Shown: one piece after another, positions 35,718 to 44,090 of the stretch
Numbering within the stretch: position 1 is the first letter of the stretch
How the letters are laid out: every line of letters begins with the position of its first letter
Origin: Palsa-89 sp963824345
Lineage (GTDB): Bacteria; Acidobacteriota; Terriglobia; Bryobacterales; Bryobacteraceae
NCBI GenBank assembly: GCA_963824345.1
Contig: CAWGOZ010000021.1
Location: 248,001 to 312,000 of the forward strand
DNA length: 64,000 nucleotides
Direction: 5' to 3'
The notes under the pieces: model-generated
What the model was told of the DNA's origin: nothing
Seen by the model: the letters and a program-made list of their open reading frames with translations, nothing else
Databases searched by the model: none
Position numbers and translations under genes: made by a program

Positions 35718-37361
35718 ATGGCCAAAAGACTCGCAATCACCATCGCTGGTGCTGTTTCACTCGGCAGCTATGAGGCCGGTGTTCTTTCGGAGATTCTTGA
35801 TGCAATCGCGCAGCACAACGCCGATTCACAAACCACGCCCGACGATAAAATCGTTGTTGATGTCATAACGGGCGCCTCCGCGGGCGGCATGACGGCCGTT
35901 ATTCTCGCGCAAAAGCTTCTATATAGCGCTTTAGAGTTCAAGGGCCCCTACGATAATCCTCTCTACAACACCTGGGTGAAACGTATTTCACTTGCCGGGC
36001 TGCAGGCGACAGATCCCAACGAGAAGGCGACTCAGTCTATGTTTTCCTCCGATTTGATCGAGACTATTTCCGAGGAGACCTTGTTGGCCCGCTACGAGAA
36101 TGTGCCCCCGGCCGCAGTCCCACATCGCGCTGTTGGAACGGAACTGCGCATCGGCCTCGCACTCACAAACCTCAACGGTGTTGTTCCCTACGGATACCAG
36201 GTTCACCCCAACGGAAGCTTCACCTACCTTGACTACAGCGACCAGTTAACCCGACACGTGGTCGCAGCCCAGTGCGACAAGCGGGACTTCTGGGAAGTCT
36301 TACGGCGCGCGGCCGTGGCTTGCGGTGCGTTCCCGTTCGCTTTTCGAACTCAGGGTATCCAGCGGTCCAAAGCCGACGATCCCGATGACTACACGGGCAA
36401 CGTCCAGTGGAATGGCGCACCGACTACATTTACCTATTCCGACGGCGGCATCCTGCAGAACCAACCTCTCGGTATATCCAAGAACCTGGTGGACCAAATT
36501 GATAATCATGTTCACGAGAGGCGCTTCTATTTGTTTATCTCCCCCCATGCCAAGGATCCGACTTCCGCCGACATCGACCCAGACACTGTGAACATATTCG
36601 AGGAGCTAAGAAGAATTGTCACCCTCGTCATGGGACAATCCGGATTTCACGATTGGATTACCGCCCACGGAATTAACGAGCGTGTTCGCCTTCTCGACAA
36701 GCGGGCTCAAGAACTTGCCGCAAATATGGCCGGCGGCTCCATCGACAAGACGAGCCTCGCCATAACAGCTGGGTCCATCCTACAGTTATTCTTTCCTAAT
36801 GGGACCCACCGTCCTCCGGGAGCAACGAAAGATGAAACGCTGCAAGAAGCCAAAACTCGTATTGCAAAACAATATGCTGCTGAAGCCGCGAACTCCGGGG
36901 CAGCCGCAGCGTTTCTGGATGCCGTGCTTGCCTTCGAGTCTGCCGCACAGTTGGGGGCCCGCGACCTTATGACTATTTACGGCATCACCGTCATCGACAA
37001 CGAACTGGCCGGCTCGCCGTTGCAATCCTTCCTCGGCTTCTTCGACCGAAGCTATCGCGAGCACGATTACGACATTGGTCGCACCCATGCGCAACTGTTT
37101 TTGGCGGACCCCAATCTGGTTGCTGCTGATCAATTGGGCGCGCTCCGCTATACCCCAACTCAGGTCCGACCTATCGACAAGTCATTAAACGGTCTGCGGC
37201 TGGATCACGTGGATTCGGCAATCGTGACGCCTTTTCGCGACGGCCTGGAGCTGCGTGTCAAGCAACTACTTCACGAATTACCTCATGGCTGGGTATTGGC
37301 GACGCCCCTAGCTGAAGTCGTTGTGCGCGCAGTCATCCAGCGCGTGATGCCCGACAAATAA
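35718..37361 (+). CDS. Patatin-like phospholipase
   Basis: 547 aa. The N-terminus 'RLAITIAGAVSLGSYEAGVL' is the oxyanion-hole loop; the nucleophile elbow is GASAG with Ser54, and the catalytic Asp is in DGG at 242 ('YSDGGILQNQPLG'). Patatins cleave acyl esters of membrane lipids. There is no signal peptide, so it acts in the cytoplasm on the inner membrane. Patatin phospholipases serve as effectors in CBASS and other abortive-infection systems, but no cyclic-nucleotide synthase or other sensor gene is adjacent. A defence role is therefore only a possibility. The family's long C-terminal region (about 330-547) is helical and unassigned. Confidence 0.88.
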   Translation: MAKRLAITIAGAVSLGSYEAGVLSEILDAIAQHNADSQTTPDDKIVVDVITGASAGGMTAVILAQKLLYSALEFKGPYDNPLYNTWVKRISLAGLQATDPNEKATQSMFSSDLIETISEETLLARYENVPPAAVPHRAVGTELRIGLALTNLNGVVPYGYQVHPNGSFTYLDYSDQLTRHVVAAQCDKRDFWEVLRRAAVACGAFPFAFRTQGIQRSKADDPDDYTGNVQWNGAPTTFTYSDGGILQNQPLGISKNLVDQIDNHVHERRFYLFISPHAKDPTSADIDPDTVNIFEELRRIVTLVMGQSGFHDWITAHGINERVRLLDKRAQELAANMAGGSIDKTSLAITAGSILQLFFPNGTHRPPGATKDETLQEAKTRIAKQYAAEAANSGAAAAFLDAVLAFESAAQLGARDLMTIYGITVIDNELAGSPLQSFLGFFDRSYREHDYDIGRTHAQLFLADPNLVAADQLGALRYTPTQVRPIDKSLNGLRLDHVDSAIVTPFRDGLELRVKQLLHELPHGWVLATPLAEVVVRAVIQRVMPDK

Positions 37362-37363
37362 CC

Positions 37364-37666
37364 ATGGCCACAGTAAGTGCGCCGAGTACAACGGGCGGCC
37401 CCGCGGACGCGGCCGACACCCCCCGCCATCGCCGGACGGCGCCTTGTAATCGTATTTTTTGCGCAGATCCGACCGTATCGAATAATCCACAGCTCATCGT
37501 CGAGTTAGGTGCACCACAGAAGCGCCTTCTCGAGATTGGCAGCGATGGCGTGGCCTCCGTCAGTTCCATGCTCGATCGCATGCTCCACCACGGCCATGTG
37601 CTCAAGTGCGGTCCACGCAGCTGGCGCACCAAGGCCATCACGACCGCGCCTGAAAAGGAATCCTAA
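37364..37666 (+). pseudogene. IstB C-terminal fragment joined to unrelated sequence
   Basis: From about 37550 the frame reads 'SSMLDRMLHHGHVLKCGPRS' then WRTKA, nearly identical to the last residues of the IS21 istB at 45302. The first 60 codons have no similarity I recognise. A relic of an IS21-family element. Confidence 0.6.
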
Positions 37667-37966
37667 ATCTTCGCCTGCGGCAGCAAGGAAGCTTGATCTC
37701 CCCCTTTTCCGTTTCCCCCTCCGGGGGCAAACCGGGGCGGGCGGGTTCCCCCCACGCCGCGACACGCCGCATGCCAACCAAAACCGTTGTCACGCTTCGT
37801 GCGGCGGCTCCCCCCACAAGAGGGCTGCGCCCCCTTGTGCATCCCCGCTGGGAAGCGATCCTCGTCACACACGAGTTTCTTCGTGATTGGAGGCTCCCGG
37901 AAAATAACTCTTGCCGAAATGCCTGCCGTTAGGTTAAAAATGATCTTGTCCTGGGTGCATCCCTTT

Positions 37967-38010
37967 GGCCGGTTTTCACCCGACCCTCATTGGCCGCTTT
38001 TCACCTGACC
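37967..38010. repeat. Orphan IS21-type terminal repeats
   Basis: Two direct copies, GGCCGGTTTTCACCCGACC (37967-37985) and GGCCGCTTTTCACCTGACC (37992-38010), spaced 25 bp apart, have the layout of IS21-family transposase-binding sites. An istB fragment follows directly. Confidence 0.6.
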
Positions 38011-38017
38011 GCCGAGG

Positions 38018-38383
38018 CTGGATGATTTAGGCGCGACGATCTTCTTCCAACTGGTGAGCGCCCGCTACGAACGCGGCAGCATCATCTTAACTTCCAATAA
38101 GAGTTACGGAGATTGGGGCTCTATCTTCGGAGATCCGATCATCGCGACGGCGATACTCGACCGGCTGCTGCACCATTCGACAACCATCAACATCCGCGGC
38201 GAGAGTTATCGGTTGAAGGACCGGCGAAAGGCTGGTCTGTTCCCACGTCCGGAGGAGGACAGCGGACGATCGGCTCCCTTTCCTTCGCCGCAAAGCTTGC
38301 AGAACGGTCCTCGCCGTCAAGGCTCCGCTGCGCCGCGCAAAACCAGCGCGGCCTTGACCGCTCCGGTCCGTTCCACCGAATGA
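38018..38383 (+). pseudogene. istB: IstB (IS21 helper ATPase) C-terminal fragment
   Basis: Starting inside the gene, the frame reads 'LDDLGATIFFQLVSARYERG' then 'ILTSNKSYGDWGSIFGDP' and 'ILDRLLHHSTTINIRGESYR', the sensor and C-terminal part of IstB. It ends as IstB at about 38240 (RRKAG) and continues as read-through to 38383. Walker A and the N-terminus are missing. It is of a different subgroup from the istB at 45-49 kb and ends near the IS-type repeats at 38469. Confidence 0.75.
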
Positions 38384-38468
38384 CTGTTATGAAAGAAAGG
38401 GAGCCTCTGAACTTTGCCACGAGCACTCGCGCACCTCCCGTTGGTCGGCCTTCGGCAACATTCCGGGG

Positions 38469-38511
38469 TGGGGAATTTTCAACCGGCGGAATGGGGAATT
38501 TTCAAGCGGCG
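38469..38511. repeat. IS21-type terminal repeats, right end of the relic
   Basis: Direct copies TGGGGAATTTTCAACCGGCG and TGGGGAATTTTCAAGCGGCG, 23 bp apart, are followed by TTGACA. This arrangement matches the inner repeats of IS21-family ends and fits the istB fragment at 38018. Confidence 0.65.
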
Positions 38512-38558
38512 TTGACAAACCGGAGATGTAGATGTTTTCTGTTACGACTAATCGAGTG

Positions 38559-38915
38559 CTACAGGCCTAGCTTCGCTCGAACGCTTGCAATCAGAGGGGG
38601 AGGAATGTGGGAATACAGCCAACTGGATAAACCGACGAGCGTCGACAACAGGAGGGCCCATTTTACAGCTCTGTTCTCGATCAACGCTGCATTGTCGCGT
38701 TCCGGTCCTGGCATCCCGGTAAGGATGATTACTGTGGAACGGGACGTTTCTTCTCTCGACTCATATAAGGCGCACGCGGGCGCGTCGTGATCAATGAAAC
38801 CTATCGGGCTTGGGCCTTCCTTTGTCCTCGGGTTCTCACAGAAATACAATTTCGGATCCTTCCCCATAGGCAACTCGAGAAAGTGGCGGCATGTTCTGCA
38901 CTGGTTAGCTGACAT
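38559..38915 (-). CDS. Small Cys-rich protein with C-terminal membrane anchor
   Basis: 118 aa. The N-terminus has a probable metal site (CRTCRHF ... YFCENP ... APACALY). The C-terminus (about 85-105, 'WALLLSTLVGLSSWLYSHI') is a single membrane anchor. The start lies inside the 3' part of the preceding frame (overlap 115 nt in another frame), which is unusual. No family recognised. Confidence 0.5.
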   Translation of the reverse strand: MSANQCRTCRHFLELPMGKDPKLYFCENPRTKEGPSPIGFIDHDAPACALYESREETSRSTVIILTGMPGPERDNAALIENRAVKWALLLSTLVGLSSWLYSHIPPPLIASVRAKLGL

Positions 38916-39184
38916 TTTAGCTCCCTCTCATGTGCTCCCAGTTTGCTGCCAACTTGGTCCACTGTCCAGGTGCTAATGTTCGTCGATTTCAGCCATTCTG
39001 GGCCTTCTTGGCTAGCGTTCAAGGCAGAACCGGCGCTGACTAGGCTGGACGAGACGCAGTTGACCAAATACCAACTCATTTTGGCCATCTTGGGCGATAT
39101 TAACTGACTGTACCGGCGCAGCGCAGCTCGATTAGCGTCCACATGGACGAGCGTTCCTCGATCAAAATGTTTTTGGAAAGCCAT
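38801..39184 (-). CDS. Uncharacterised protein coupled to the upstream regulator
   Basis: 127 aa from an ATG overlapping the stop of the HTH gene (TGATG), which argues for translational coupling. Content is unremarkable (MAFQKHFDRGTLVHVDANRA start). Its last 38 codons overlap the start of the Cys-rich gene in a different frame, so one of the two may be shorter than drawn or a frameshift may have joined them. Confidence 0.4.
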   Translation of the reverse strand: MAFQKHFDRGTLVHVDANRAALRRYSQLISPKMAKMSWYLVNCVSSSLVSAGSALNASQEGPEWLKSTNISTWTVDQVGSKLGAHERELKCQLTSAEHAATFSSCLWGRIRNCISVRTRGQRKAQAR

Positions 39185-39726
39185 CAGATTCCCATATCCG
39201 GTGAGATCGCACCATCCCGGCAAGACCAGGCTTCAAGGCAAGAAGCTGTCTGACTTACGGCGTTGCACATTCGCAGGCCATCTGTGATGAACTCAAGCAT
39301 GGCGCTAGTGTCCTTTGCCCTTACAGTTGCTGACAGGTCCGCCGGATTACCGAGCAGTATTCTAACGTCTTCAACGAGGATCTTTCCAACAAACGGCTTT
39401 TGAGCTGGTAGTTTCCGGAGGATATACCGTGCCAAGCTCTTTTGAGAGTCGACTCCAGAGTCTCCAGGAAGCCCGCCCTTTCCATCGCGTAGATTGGCTG
39501 GAATTACAAAAACGTCCACGCGATACCGCAGCGGGTAGCCCAGATAGGCAAGATCGACAAGGTAGCCGCTCATGATGTGTTGTTCTCGTTTGAGGTCATC
39601 CAGCGCGTGCTTAACTTGAGGTTGAGTGAGGCCGGTCGCGTCGGCAATATGCTTGTGCTCTGCTAGGGGGTTCTCATGCAGGTAACTCGCGATCGCATAC
39701 ATGTCTTCTTGGTGCTTAGTCGCCAC
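39184..39726 (-). CDS. Lrp/AsnC-like winged-helix regulator
   Basis: 180 aa from a GTG with GGAGG upstream. Residues 1-55 are a winged helix ('MYAIASYLHENPLAEHKHIA', 'TGLTQPQVKHALDDLKRE'), and the C-terminal part contains 'GYPLRYRVDVFVIP', suggesting a ligand- or oligomer-forming domain. It controls transcription, probably of its own operon with the two small genes downstream. The left end of the IS1595-type transposon begins 38 nt upstream of its start, so its native promoter may have been displaced. Confidence 0.6.
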   Translation of the reverse strand: MATKHQEDMYAIASYLHENPLAEHKHIADATGLTQPQVKHALDDLKREQHIMSGYLVDLAYLGYPLRYRVDVFVIPANLRDGKGGLPGDSGVDSQKSLARYILRKLPAQKPFVGKILVEDVRILLGNPADLSATVRAKDTSAMLEFITDGLRMCNAVSQTASCLEAWSCRDGAISPDMGI

Positions 39727-39763
39727 GGAGCCTCCTTATCGCGACAAAACCCGCGCTGCCTGT

Positions 39764-39797
39764 AAGCTTCGAAGGGCAAATATATACTTGACTAATC
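39764..39797 (+). repeat. Left inverted repeat of the IS1595-type transposon
   Basis: AAGCTTCGAAGGGCAAATAT and the following 14 nt match the reverse complement of 42971-43004 at about 28 of 34 positions. It lies 26 nt before the transposase start. Confidence 0.75.
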
Positions 39798-39822
39798 CAT
39801 GGTTCCGGCGTACACTTGAAGT

Positions 39823-40788
39823 ATGGAAGCAATCAAAGAGCCTCAGAGCCTGCAAGAAGCGATCCTGTATTTCTCCGATCAAGAGAACTGCCTGAACTAT
39901 CTCGTGGCCCGTCGGCCTGAGTGGAAAGATGGCGTTGTGTGTCCGAAGTGTGGATCGAAGAAAATCAGCTTTCTCAAGAACCAACTGCGATGGCAGTGTA
40001 GCGCTCGGCATCCCAAGCGGCAATTCTCCGTTAAAGTCGGCACCATTTTTGAAGACTCTCCGCTCGGCTTGGACAAATGGCTGCCCGCAATGTGGCTGAT
40101 CCTGAATTGCAAAAACGGCATCAGTTCTTGCGAGATCGCTCGCGCTTTGGATGTGACCCAGAAGACCGCATGGTTCATGCTTCACCGGATCAGACTCGCT
40201 CAGCAGGGCAAACAGGGCGGCAAGCTTGGCGGTAGCGGCAATGGCGTTGAAATTGATGAGACCTTTATCGGTGGTAAGGCGCGGAACATGCACAAGAGCA
40301 AGCGTGCGCGTGTTATCACAGGGACCGGCGGCAAAGATAAGACCGTCGTAATGGGCATGCTGGAACGTGGCGGAAACGTGCGGGCGATGGTCGTAGACAC
40401 TCGCCGCAAGAAGGAACTTCAGAGCAACATCCACGAGCATGTCGAAGCGGGCGCGGCGATCTTCACCGATGAACTGCGGTCCTATGACGGCTTGGAGGAT
40501 AGCTTCAAACATCAGGTCATCAATCACGCAGTCGAGTATGCCAACGGCAACGTCCACACTAACGGCATGGAAACTTTCTGGTCGCTCGTTAAGCGGCAAC
40601 TGCACGGTACCTACATCAGCGTTGAGCCATTTCACCTGTTCCGCTACATCGATGAACAGGCGTTTCGATTCAACAATCGCAAGATGACCGATGCGGAGCG
40701 CTTCGATATCGGCGTTCGTGAGATCGTCGGCAAGCGACTCACTTATGCGGAACTGACTGGCAAAACCGATCAGGATAGATTGAACTAG
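39823..40788 (+). CDS. IS1595-family transposase
   Basis: 321 aa. An N-terminal zinc ribbon (VCPKCGSKKI ... WQCSARHPKRQFSVK) is followed by a helix-turn-helix ('SCEIARALDVTQKTAWFMLH') and an ISXO2-like DDE/N domain with 'GVEIDETFIGG', 'IFTDELRSYDGL' and 'HTNGMETFWSLVKR'. It cuts and pastes the element at its inverted repeats. Full length and without stop codons, so it may be active. The long minus-strand frame opposite it is a shadow. Confidence 0.93.
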   Translation: MEAIKEPQSLQEAILYFSDQENCLNYLVARRPEWKDGVVCPKCGSKKISFLKNQLRWQCSARHPKRQFSVKVGTIFEDSPLGLDKWLPAMWLILNCKNGISSCEIARALDVTQKTAWFMLHRIRLAQQGKQGGKLGGSGNGVEIDETFIGGKARNMHKSKRARVITGTGGKDKTVVMGMLERGGNVRAMVVDTRRKKELQSNIHEHVEAGAAIFTDELRSYDGLEDSFKHQVINHAVEYANGNVHTNGMETFWSLVKRQLHGTYISVEPFHLFRYIDEQAFRFNNRKMTDAERFDIGVREIVGKRLTYAELTGKTDQDRLN

Positions 40789-40811
40789 GCCGTGGCGCGG
40801 AAAGCGCGGTC

Positions 40812-41009
40812 CTAAGCCAAAGGCGTGACTTTTGGCTTTGGTCCTCGGCGATTGGGATTCGCAGCGGATTTCTTTTTGTACGCGCGCTGGCGACGTATAA
40901 GCGTGGAATGTGGGACGGATAGAATCCGCCGAATACCTTCGTCGAATCGCTGTAGCGCTTCTGGACCTTCGTGGCACTCTGGCAACGGCGTAGCTGGTTC
41001 CGTCTTCAT
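40812..41009 (-). CDS. Small basic protein of IS1595 elements
   Basis: 65 aa: 'EGPEALQRFDEGIRRILSVP' then a Lys/Arg-rich tail (KKKSAANPNRRGPKPK). Short proteins of this pattern often accompany IS1595 elements (recalled). It lies 15 nt after the zinc-ribbon gene and 23 nt from the transposase stop, convergent with it. Perhaps DNA-binding; function unknown. Confidence 0.5.
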   Translation of the reverse strand: MKTEPATPLPECHEGPEALQRFDEGIRRILSVPHSTLIRRQRAYKKKSAANPNRRGPKPKVTPLA

Positions 41010-41024
41010 GTTTCCTCGCTTTCA

Positions 41025-41336
41025 TCATGACTCTTTTGGCTCTTGGAGTTCAAGAAGGATCTTGAAGCCAGCCATTTTCATCAGTTCATCGCTGAAGAAC
41101 TTCAGCCGCTCGATAGATGTCACAAAATTTACGTGTGGCGTCAGCGATATACGATCCCCATCTTTCAGTGGGTCGAGTGTAGACCATTTAGCAGAACATT
41201 GCGGGCACTCGTTTGGTATGCGCGTATTGCCCCGAGTCTGCGGCGGAATACTTACGCGCGAAAGACAGGATATGCACTCGAACACGACCGCCCTGATGTC
41301 CTCAAGGTCAATAATAATCTTGCGTTCAATGGTCAT
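41025..41336 (-). CDS. Zinc-ribbon passenger protein
   Basis: 103 aa. Two CxxC pairs ('FECISCLSR' and 'NECPQCSAKW', residues about 19-50) would bind one zinc ion. The rest is a small alpha/beta segment without recognised family. It overlaps the upstream secreted-protein gene by 4 nt (ATGA) and belongs to the passenger operon of the IS1595-type transposon. Confidence 0.6.
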   Translation of the reverse strand: MTIERKIIIDLEDIRAVVFECISCLSRVSIPPQTRGNTRIPNECPQCSAKWSTLDPLKDGDRISLTPHVNFVTSIERLKFFSDELMKMAGFKILLELQEPKES

Positions 41337-41893
41337 CGGTGATCCACTCCAAAGCAGTACAGCTCGGAAACTAATCCACGCATGGCGAGTGCGTACTCTC
41401 CAGGCGTAAGCGGCTTGTCTGGCGTGATCCGATAGGAACTGGCGCCGTACTCCTCGAAGCGGATCCCCACTGCGCCCTCTGATGGGTTCGATGTTGCCGA
41501 GCCGCCAAAAACAGAACCATGGCCCTGTGTCATTACGAATTCGCGGTGATCCTTCGAGCCTTTCAATGTTCGCAACTCAAACCGCGAAACCGGATCGATG
41601 GGCGCACGACCACGCACAATAAACTTGGAATCAGCGGGGAGGCGTACTGAAGACTGGCCCGGCTTGAACTGAGTGGTCATCTTCACGGATGCATAACCGG
41701 GAAGCACCTTCATTTTGGTTTTGAAGGTGACCGTCTGGCGTTCTAGTTCGATCAGCTTTCCGCTTGTATCAACTGCGTAAAAACTGTTGATGTACTGCGG
41801 TTCGGCAATTGGCGTGCTCCGAATTTCTTGCGCCTTCAGCGTGCCAACAGCGATAAACGCAGTGAGATTCAATGCCATCGATAGCTTAGTCAT
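41333..41893 (-). CDS. Secreted passenger protein
   Basis: 186 aa from an ATG at 41893, chosen because AAGGAGG lies about 7 nt upstream and the frame then begins with a signal peptide (MTKLSMALNLTAFIAVGTLKAQ). An ATG 27 nt further upstream lacks a ribosome site. The mature part is beta-rich ('KVLPGYASVKMTTQF', 'FVMTQGHGSVFGG', 'SYRITPDKPLTPGEYALAMR'), resembling a domain seen in exported proteins that end by 'PGEYAL'. It sits between the protease and zinc-ribbon genes. Confidence 0.65.
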   Translation of the reverse strand: MTKLSMALNLTAFIAVGTLKAQEIRSTPIAEPQYINSFYAVDTSGKLIELERQTVTFKTKMKVLPGYASVKMTTQFKPGQSSVRLPADSKFIVRGRAPIDPVSRFELRTLKGSKDHREFVMTQGHGSVFGGSATSNPSEGAVGIRFEEYGASSYRITPDKPLTPGEYALAMRGLVSELYCFGVDHR

Positions 41894-41938
41894 TGAGCCC
41901 TCCTTTGTAGCGTCCATCATGGCACGTTTAACTTATTG

Positions 41939-42850
41939 TCAGTCGTCAACCGGCGTGATTTCGCCGAGACGCCGGGTCTCTTCGTCTTGCCGCATTTGAA
42001 ACAAAACAGGGTGGTCTAGCGTTTCAAGAATTTTAGATGCCGGAACCACCGCTGCAAGACCCATATTGACTCCGCGTTTTTGTGCCTGTGGGTTCGGTAA
42101 GTTCAACTCGCGTTCGTTGATGTCCCAATGCGCGCGCATCACCCCAAGAAGATACGGCCTTCCAATTCCATAGGCTGTTGATTCGCGCCCACTCGGAGCT
42201 GGATATGGCCCTAATGGTACGGTTTCTCTGACAAAAACAGGAGACCCACTCATGCCGCCGATTGAGCGCGCTTCTACCAAATAAACCTCCTCGAAACCGC
42301 CCTCTACCTGAATTGCTTCGTCGGGAAGCATCGCAACGTTTCCATGTCGGACGAGCGGCATGTTTCTCTTATTACCGGGAGCATAGGTAAACAAGCCAGG
42401 GAAAAATACTTCATCGCCCAGGCCAATGTTGCGGACGTACCACTTGGGAGTTTTGGGCTCCGTGGATACGTACAACTCTCTTTGTGGAATAAAATCTAAA
42501 GTTGATATGGTTACAACGTCCATGTCTGGTCGAGGATAGATCGGCAGGACAAGAACATCAGCGGCTTTATCCGTAGGGTGCTGAAACCATCCATTGTTGT
42601 CTTCCAGGCGCGGCAGAGGCATGCGTGCGATACCGCCGCCCTTTTTGTTTACCGCTAGACACAATTCTTGTCCCTTGTATCCCACGAATTGATGGCGGGT
42701 TGTCACGAGCGCTCCGTAACCTCGACCACTCGCGGCAGGAATGGAAACGAAGAAAGCTGTGGCGAATGGGTCTAACTCAGAGTCCGAAGATGTCTCAAGT
42801 ACTTCCGCAATGTATCCGACGCTTCTAAGTAACTCGTCTGGAATACGCAT
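41939..42850 (-). CDS. Trypsin-like serine protease passenger
   Basis: 303 aa from the ATG at 42850 (an earlier start at 42931 gives an unlikely basic extension). A catalytic triad is visible: His53 in 'ALVTTRHQF', Asp98 in 'KAADVLVLPI', and Ser201 in 'IGGMSGSPVF'. No signal peptide or membrane segment is seen, so it appears cytoplasmic, unlike DegP-type proteases, and there is no PDZ domain. Cytoplasmic trypsin-like proteases occur as effectors or activators in several defence systems (known of the family). Carriage on a transposon with a zinc-ribbon protein and a secreted protein makes that worth testing, but it is inference. Confidence 0.8.
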   Translation of the reverse strand: MRIPDELLRSVGYIAEVLETSSDSELDPFATAFFVSIPAASGRGYGALVTTRHQFVGYKGQELCLAVNKKGGGIARMPLPRLEDNNGWFQHPTDKAADVLVLPIYPRPDMDVVTISTLDFIPQRELYVSTEPKTPKWYVRNIGLGDEVFFPGLFTYAPGNKRNMPLVRHGNVAMLPDEAIQVEGGFEEVYLVEARSIGGMSGSPVFVRETVPLGPYPAPSGRESTAYGIGRPYLLGVMRAHWDINERELNLPNPQAQKRGVNMGLAAVVPASKILETLDHPVLFQMRQDEETRRLGEITPVDD

Positions 42851-42970
42851 GCCTGAGTCTTCCCTGGGGATTCTGATTACACGATGCCCCCGACGCTCTC
42901 CAGTTGGCCATGTTCGATTCGAGGGGGTCAATTGGCACCCCGCAACCCAATCCTACACCCCGATGGCTGG

Positions 42971-43004
42971 ATTACGCAAATATATAATTGCCCTTCGAAG
43001 CCTC
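42971..43004 (-). repeat. Right inverted repeat of the IS1595-type transposon
   Basis: Reverse complement begins GAGGCTTCGAAGGGCAATTA, pairing with the left end at 39764. A gene fragment without a start codon begins 38 nt outside it. Confidence 0.75.
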
Positions 43005-43042
43005 AATGATATCGCAGAAATCCTTGATGCCGGGCCGCATTT

Positions 43043-43392
43043 AGTGGCGACTTCAGAGGCTGGAGACATTATTCGCTCCTCAGGCTGATAAAGAGGACGA
43101 TTGGGGCGGGATGGCGGGTGCGCGCGATGAAATGCTCCGAGTCGCAGCGCTGCATGGCGAGCCCAACGCAGCCGAAGCGAAGAGGCACTTGGATGCCCTT
43201 GGTCCCCATGGGCTGTGGCTCGAAGTGGTTCGAGGCCATTTGAAGGATCACGGATTCGTTCAGACCAAGGACGAGAGCTTAGCCGAAACAATGGCGCGGG
43301 CACTCGCCATCGGTACGGATGAGTTGCGAGTTTGTATCGCTCAAGGCCAAATCGCCTCGGCTCTCCTGGAGAGGTTTGGCGAGGTTCGATAG
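43043..43392 (+). pseudogene. 5'-truncated copy of the 'KRLQRLETLFAPQ' gene
   Basis: The frame opens right after a TAG at 43043 with 'RLQRLETLFAPQADKEDDWG' and continues to 43392. It is highly similar to residues 7-120 of the protein at 33755-34135. No start codon is present before the internal ATG at 43111. It lies next to the right end of the transposon, which probably removed its 5' end. Confidence 0.7.
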
Positions 43393-43463
43393 CTTCCGAT
43401 AATTGTTCTTAACGGGCAGCTGCCTGAAACGGCGTTCCCCACGATCTATCCAATTCGCGCCAC

Positions 43464-44090
43464 TCAGTGTACCCCTGATTTTCCGGCCGTGCCGACCTGC
43501 TGTGAAACGGAAATAGCGGCCCTTTCGCTCTTAGACTCAGGCTTGAGTTCGCGAAGGACAACGAAAAAGCACACGACGGCGCTGGCGGCTCCTATAGCCA
43601 GAAGCATGTGAGCCATGCGCATAGAACGCCTGTTCCAGTCGAGTTTATTTCGTTGCTCCGCCCGGTAAGATTTCAAGGATGCTTTCAGCGTGCCGACTTG
43701 GTCTTCGGACCAGCCCCCGTTTTCCAGTTTGCCAAAGGTCCTAAGAATGGCTATCTGTAATCCAGAGCACCGCACCTGCAGCTCTCGTGCCCAAAAAGCG
43801 AGACCAAGCGACAATACCAAACATGCGGCTCCGCCAATGATAAATATCGCGCTCTTCTGGCAGGCCTCTAGCCCACTGGTGCTTCCTACTGCAATTTCCT
43901 TGATCAGAAAACCGTAGCCAGCAATTCCAAGAAGCGACAAGCGCACGAGTTGCATCGCACACTCATCCATCCTCTTTGACAGCTCTGCGTCCGCATGAAT
44001 AGCATCGTCGGGAATCTGGAAATCCTTGATACAGCGGGTAGGCAGCGGTGGAAAAGGGATGGTTTTAGGTTGCTCTAGCGTCGCGTTCAT
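43464..44090 (-). CDS. Membrane protein with three or four TM segments
   Basis: 208 aa, ATG with AAGGAG 4 nt upstream. Hydrophobic segments at about 48-65, 80-102 and 165-182, with a soluble cytoplasmic N-terminus and a helical segment between TM2 and TM3 (about 110-160). No family recognised. Isolated gene. Confidence 0.6.
   Translation of the reverse strand: MNATLEQPKTIPFPPLPTRCIKDFQIPDDAIHADAELSKRMDECAMQLVRLSLLGIAGYGFLIKEIAVGSTSGLEACQKSAIFIIGGAACLVLSLGLAFWARELQVRCSGLQIAILRTFGKLENGGWSEDQVGTLKASLKSYRAEQRNKLDWNRRSMRMAHMLLAIGAASAVVCFFVVLRELKPESKSERAAISVSQQVGTAGKSGVH

Larger units (their letters stand above)
39764..43004. mobile_element. IS1595-type transposon with four passenger genes
   Basis: Matching inverted ends lie at 39764-39797 and 42971-43004 (core GCTTCGAAGGGCAA(A/T)TATATA then TTG and TAATCC). 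They enclose an IS1595-family transposase on the plus strand and a minus-strand passenger operon (protease, secreted protein, zinc-ribbon protein, small basic protein). I could not find a convincing 8-bp target duplication, so the insertion may be old. The right end truncates a gene at 43043. Confidence 0.7.

Noticed and set aside
24578..37400. A second copy of the tRNA-Thr 3' end marking the far end of the element
   Set aside because: I looked for GGTTCGATCCCGGCGGGTGG-like sequence downstream and saw no convincing match, so no attR is annotated.
39736..41028. A 430-codon open frame opposite the IS1595 transposase
   Set aside because: It is the complement of a clear transposase with catalytic motifs and has no protein family features of its own.
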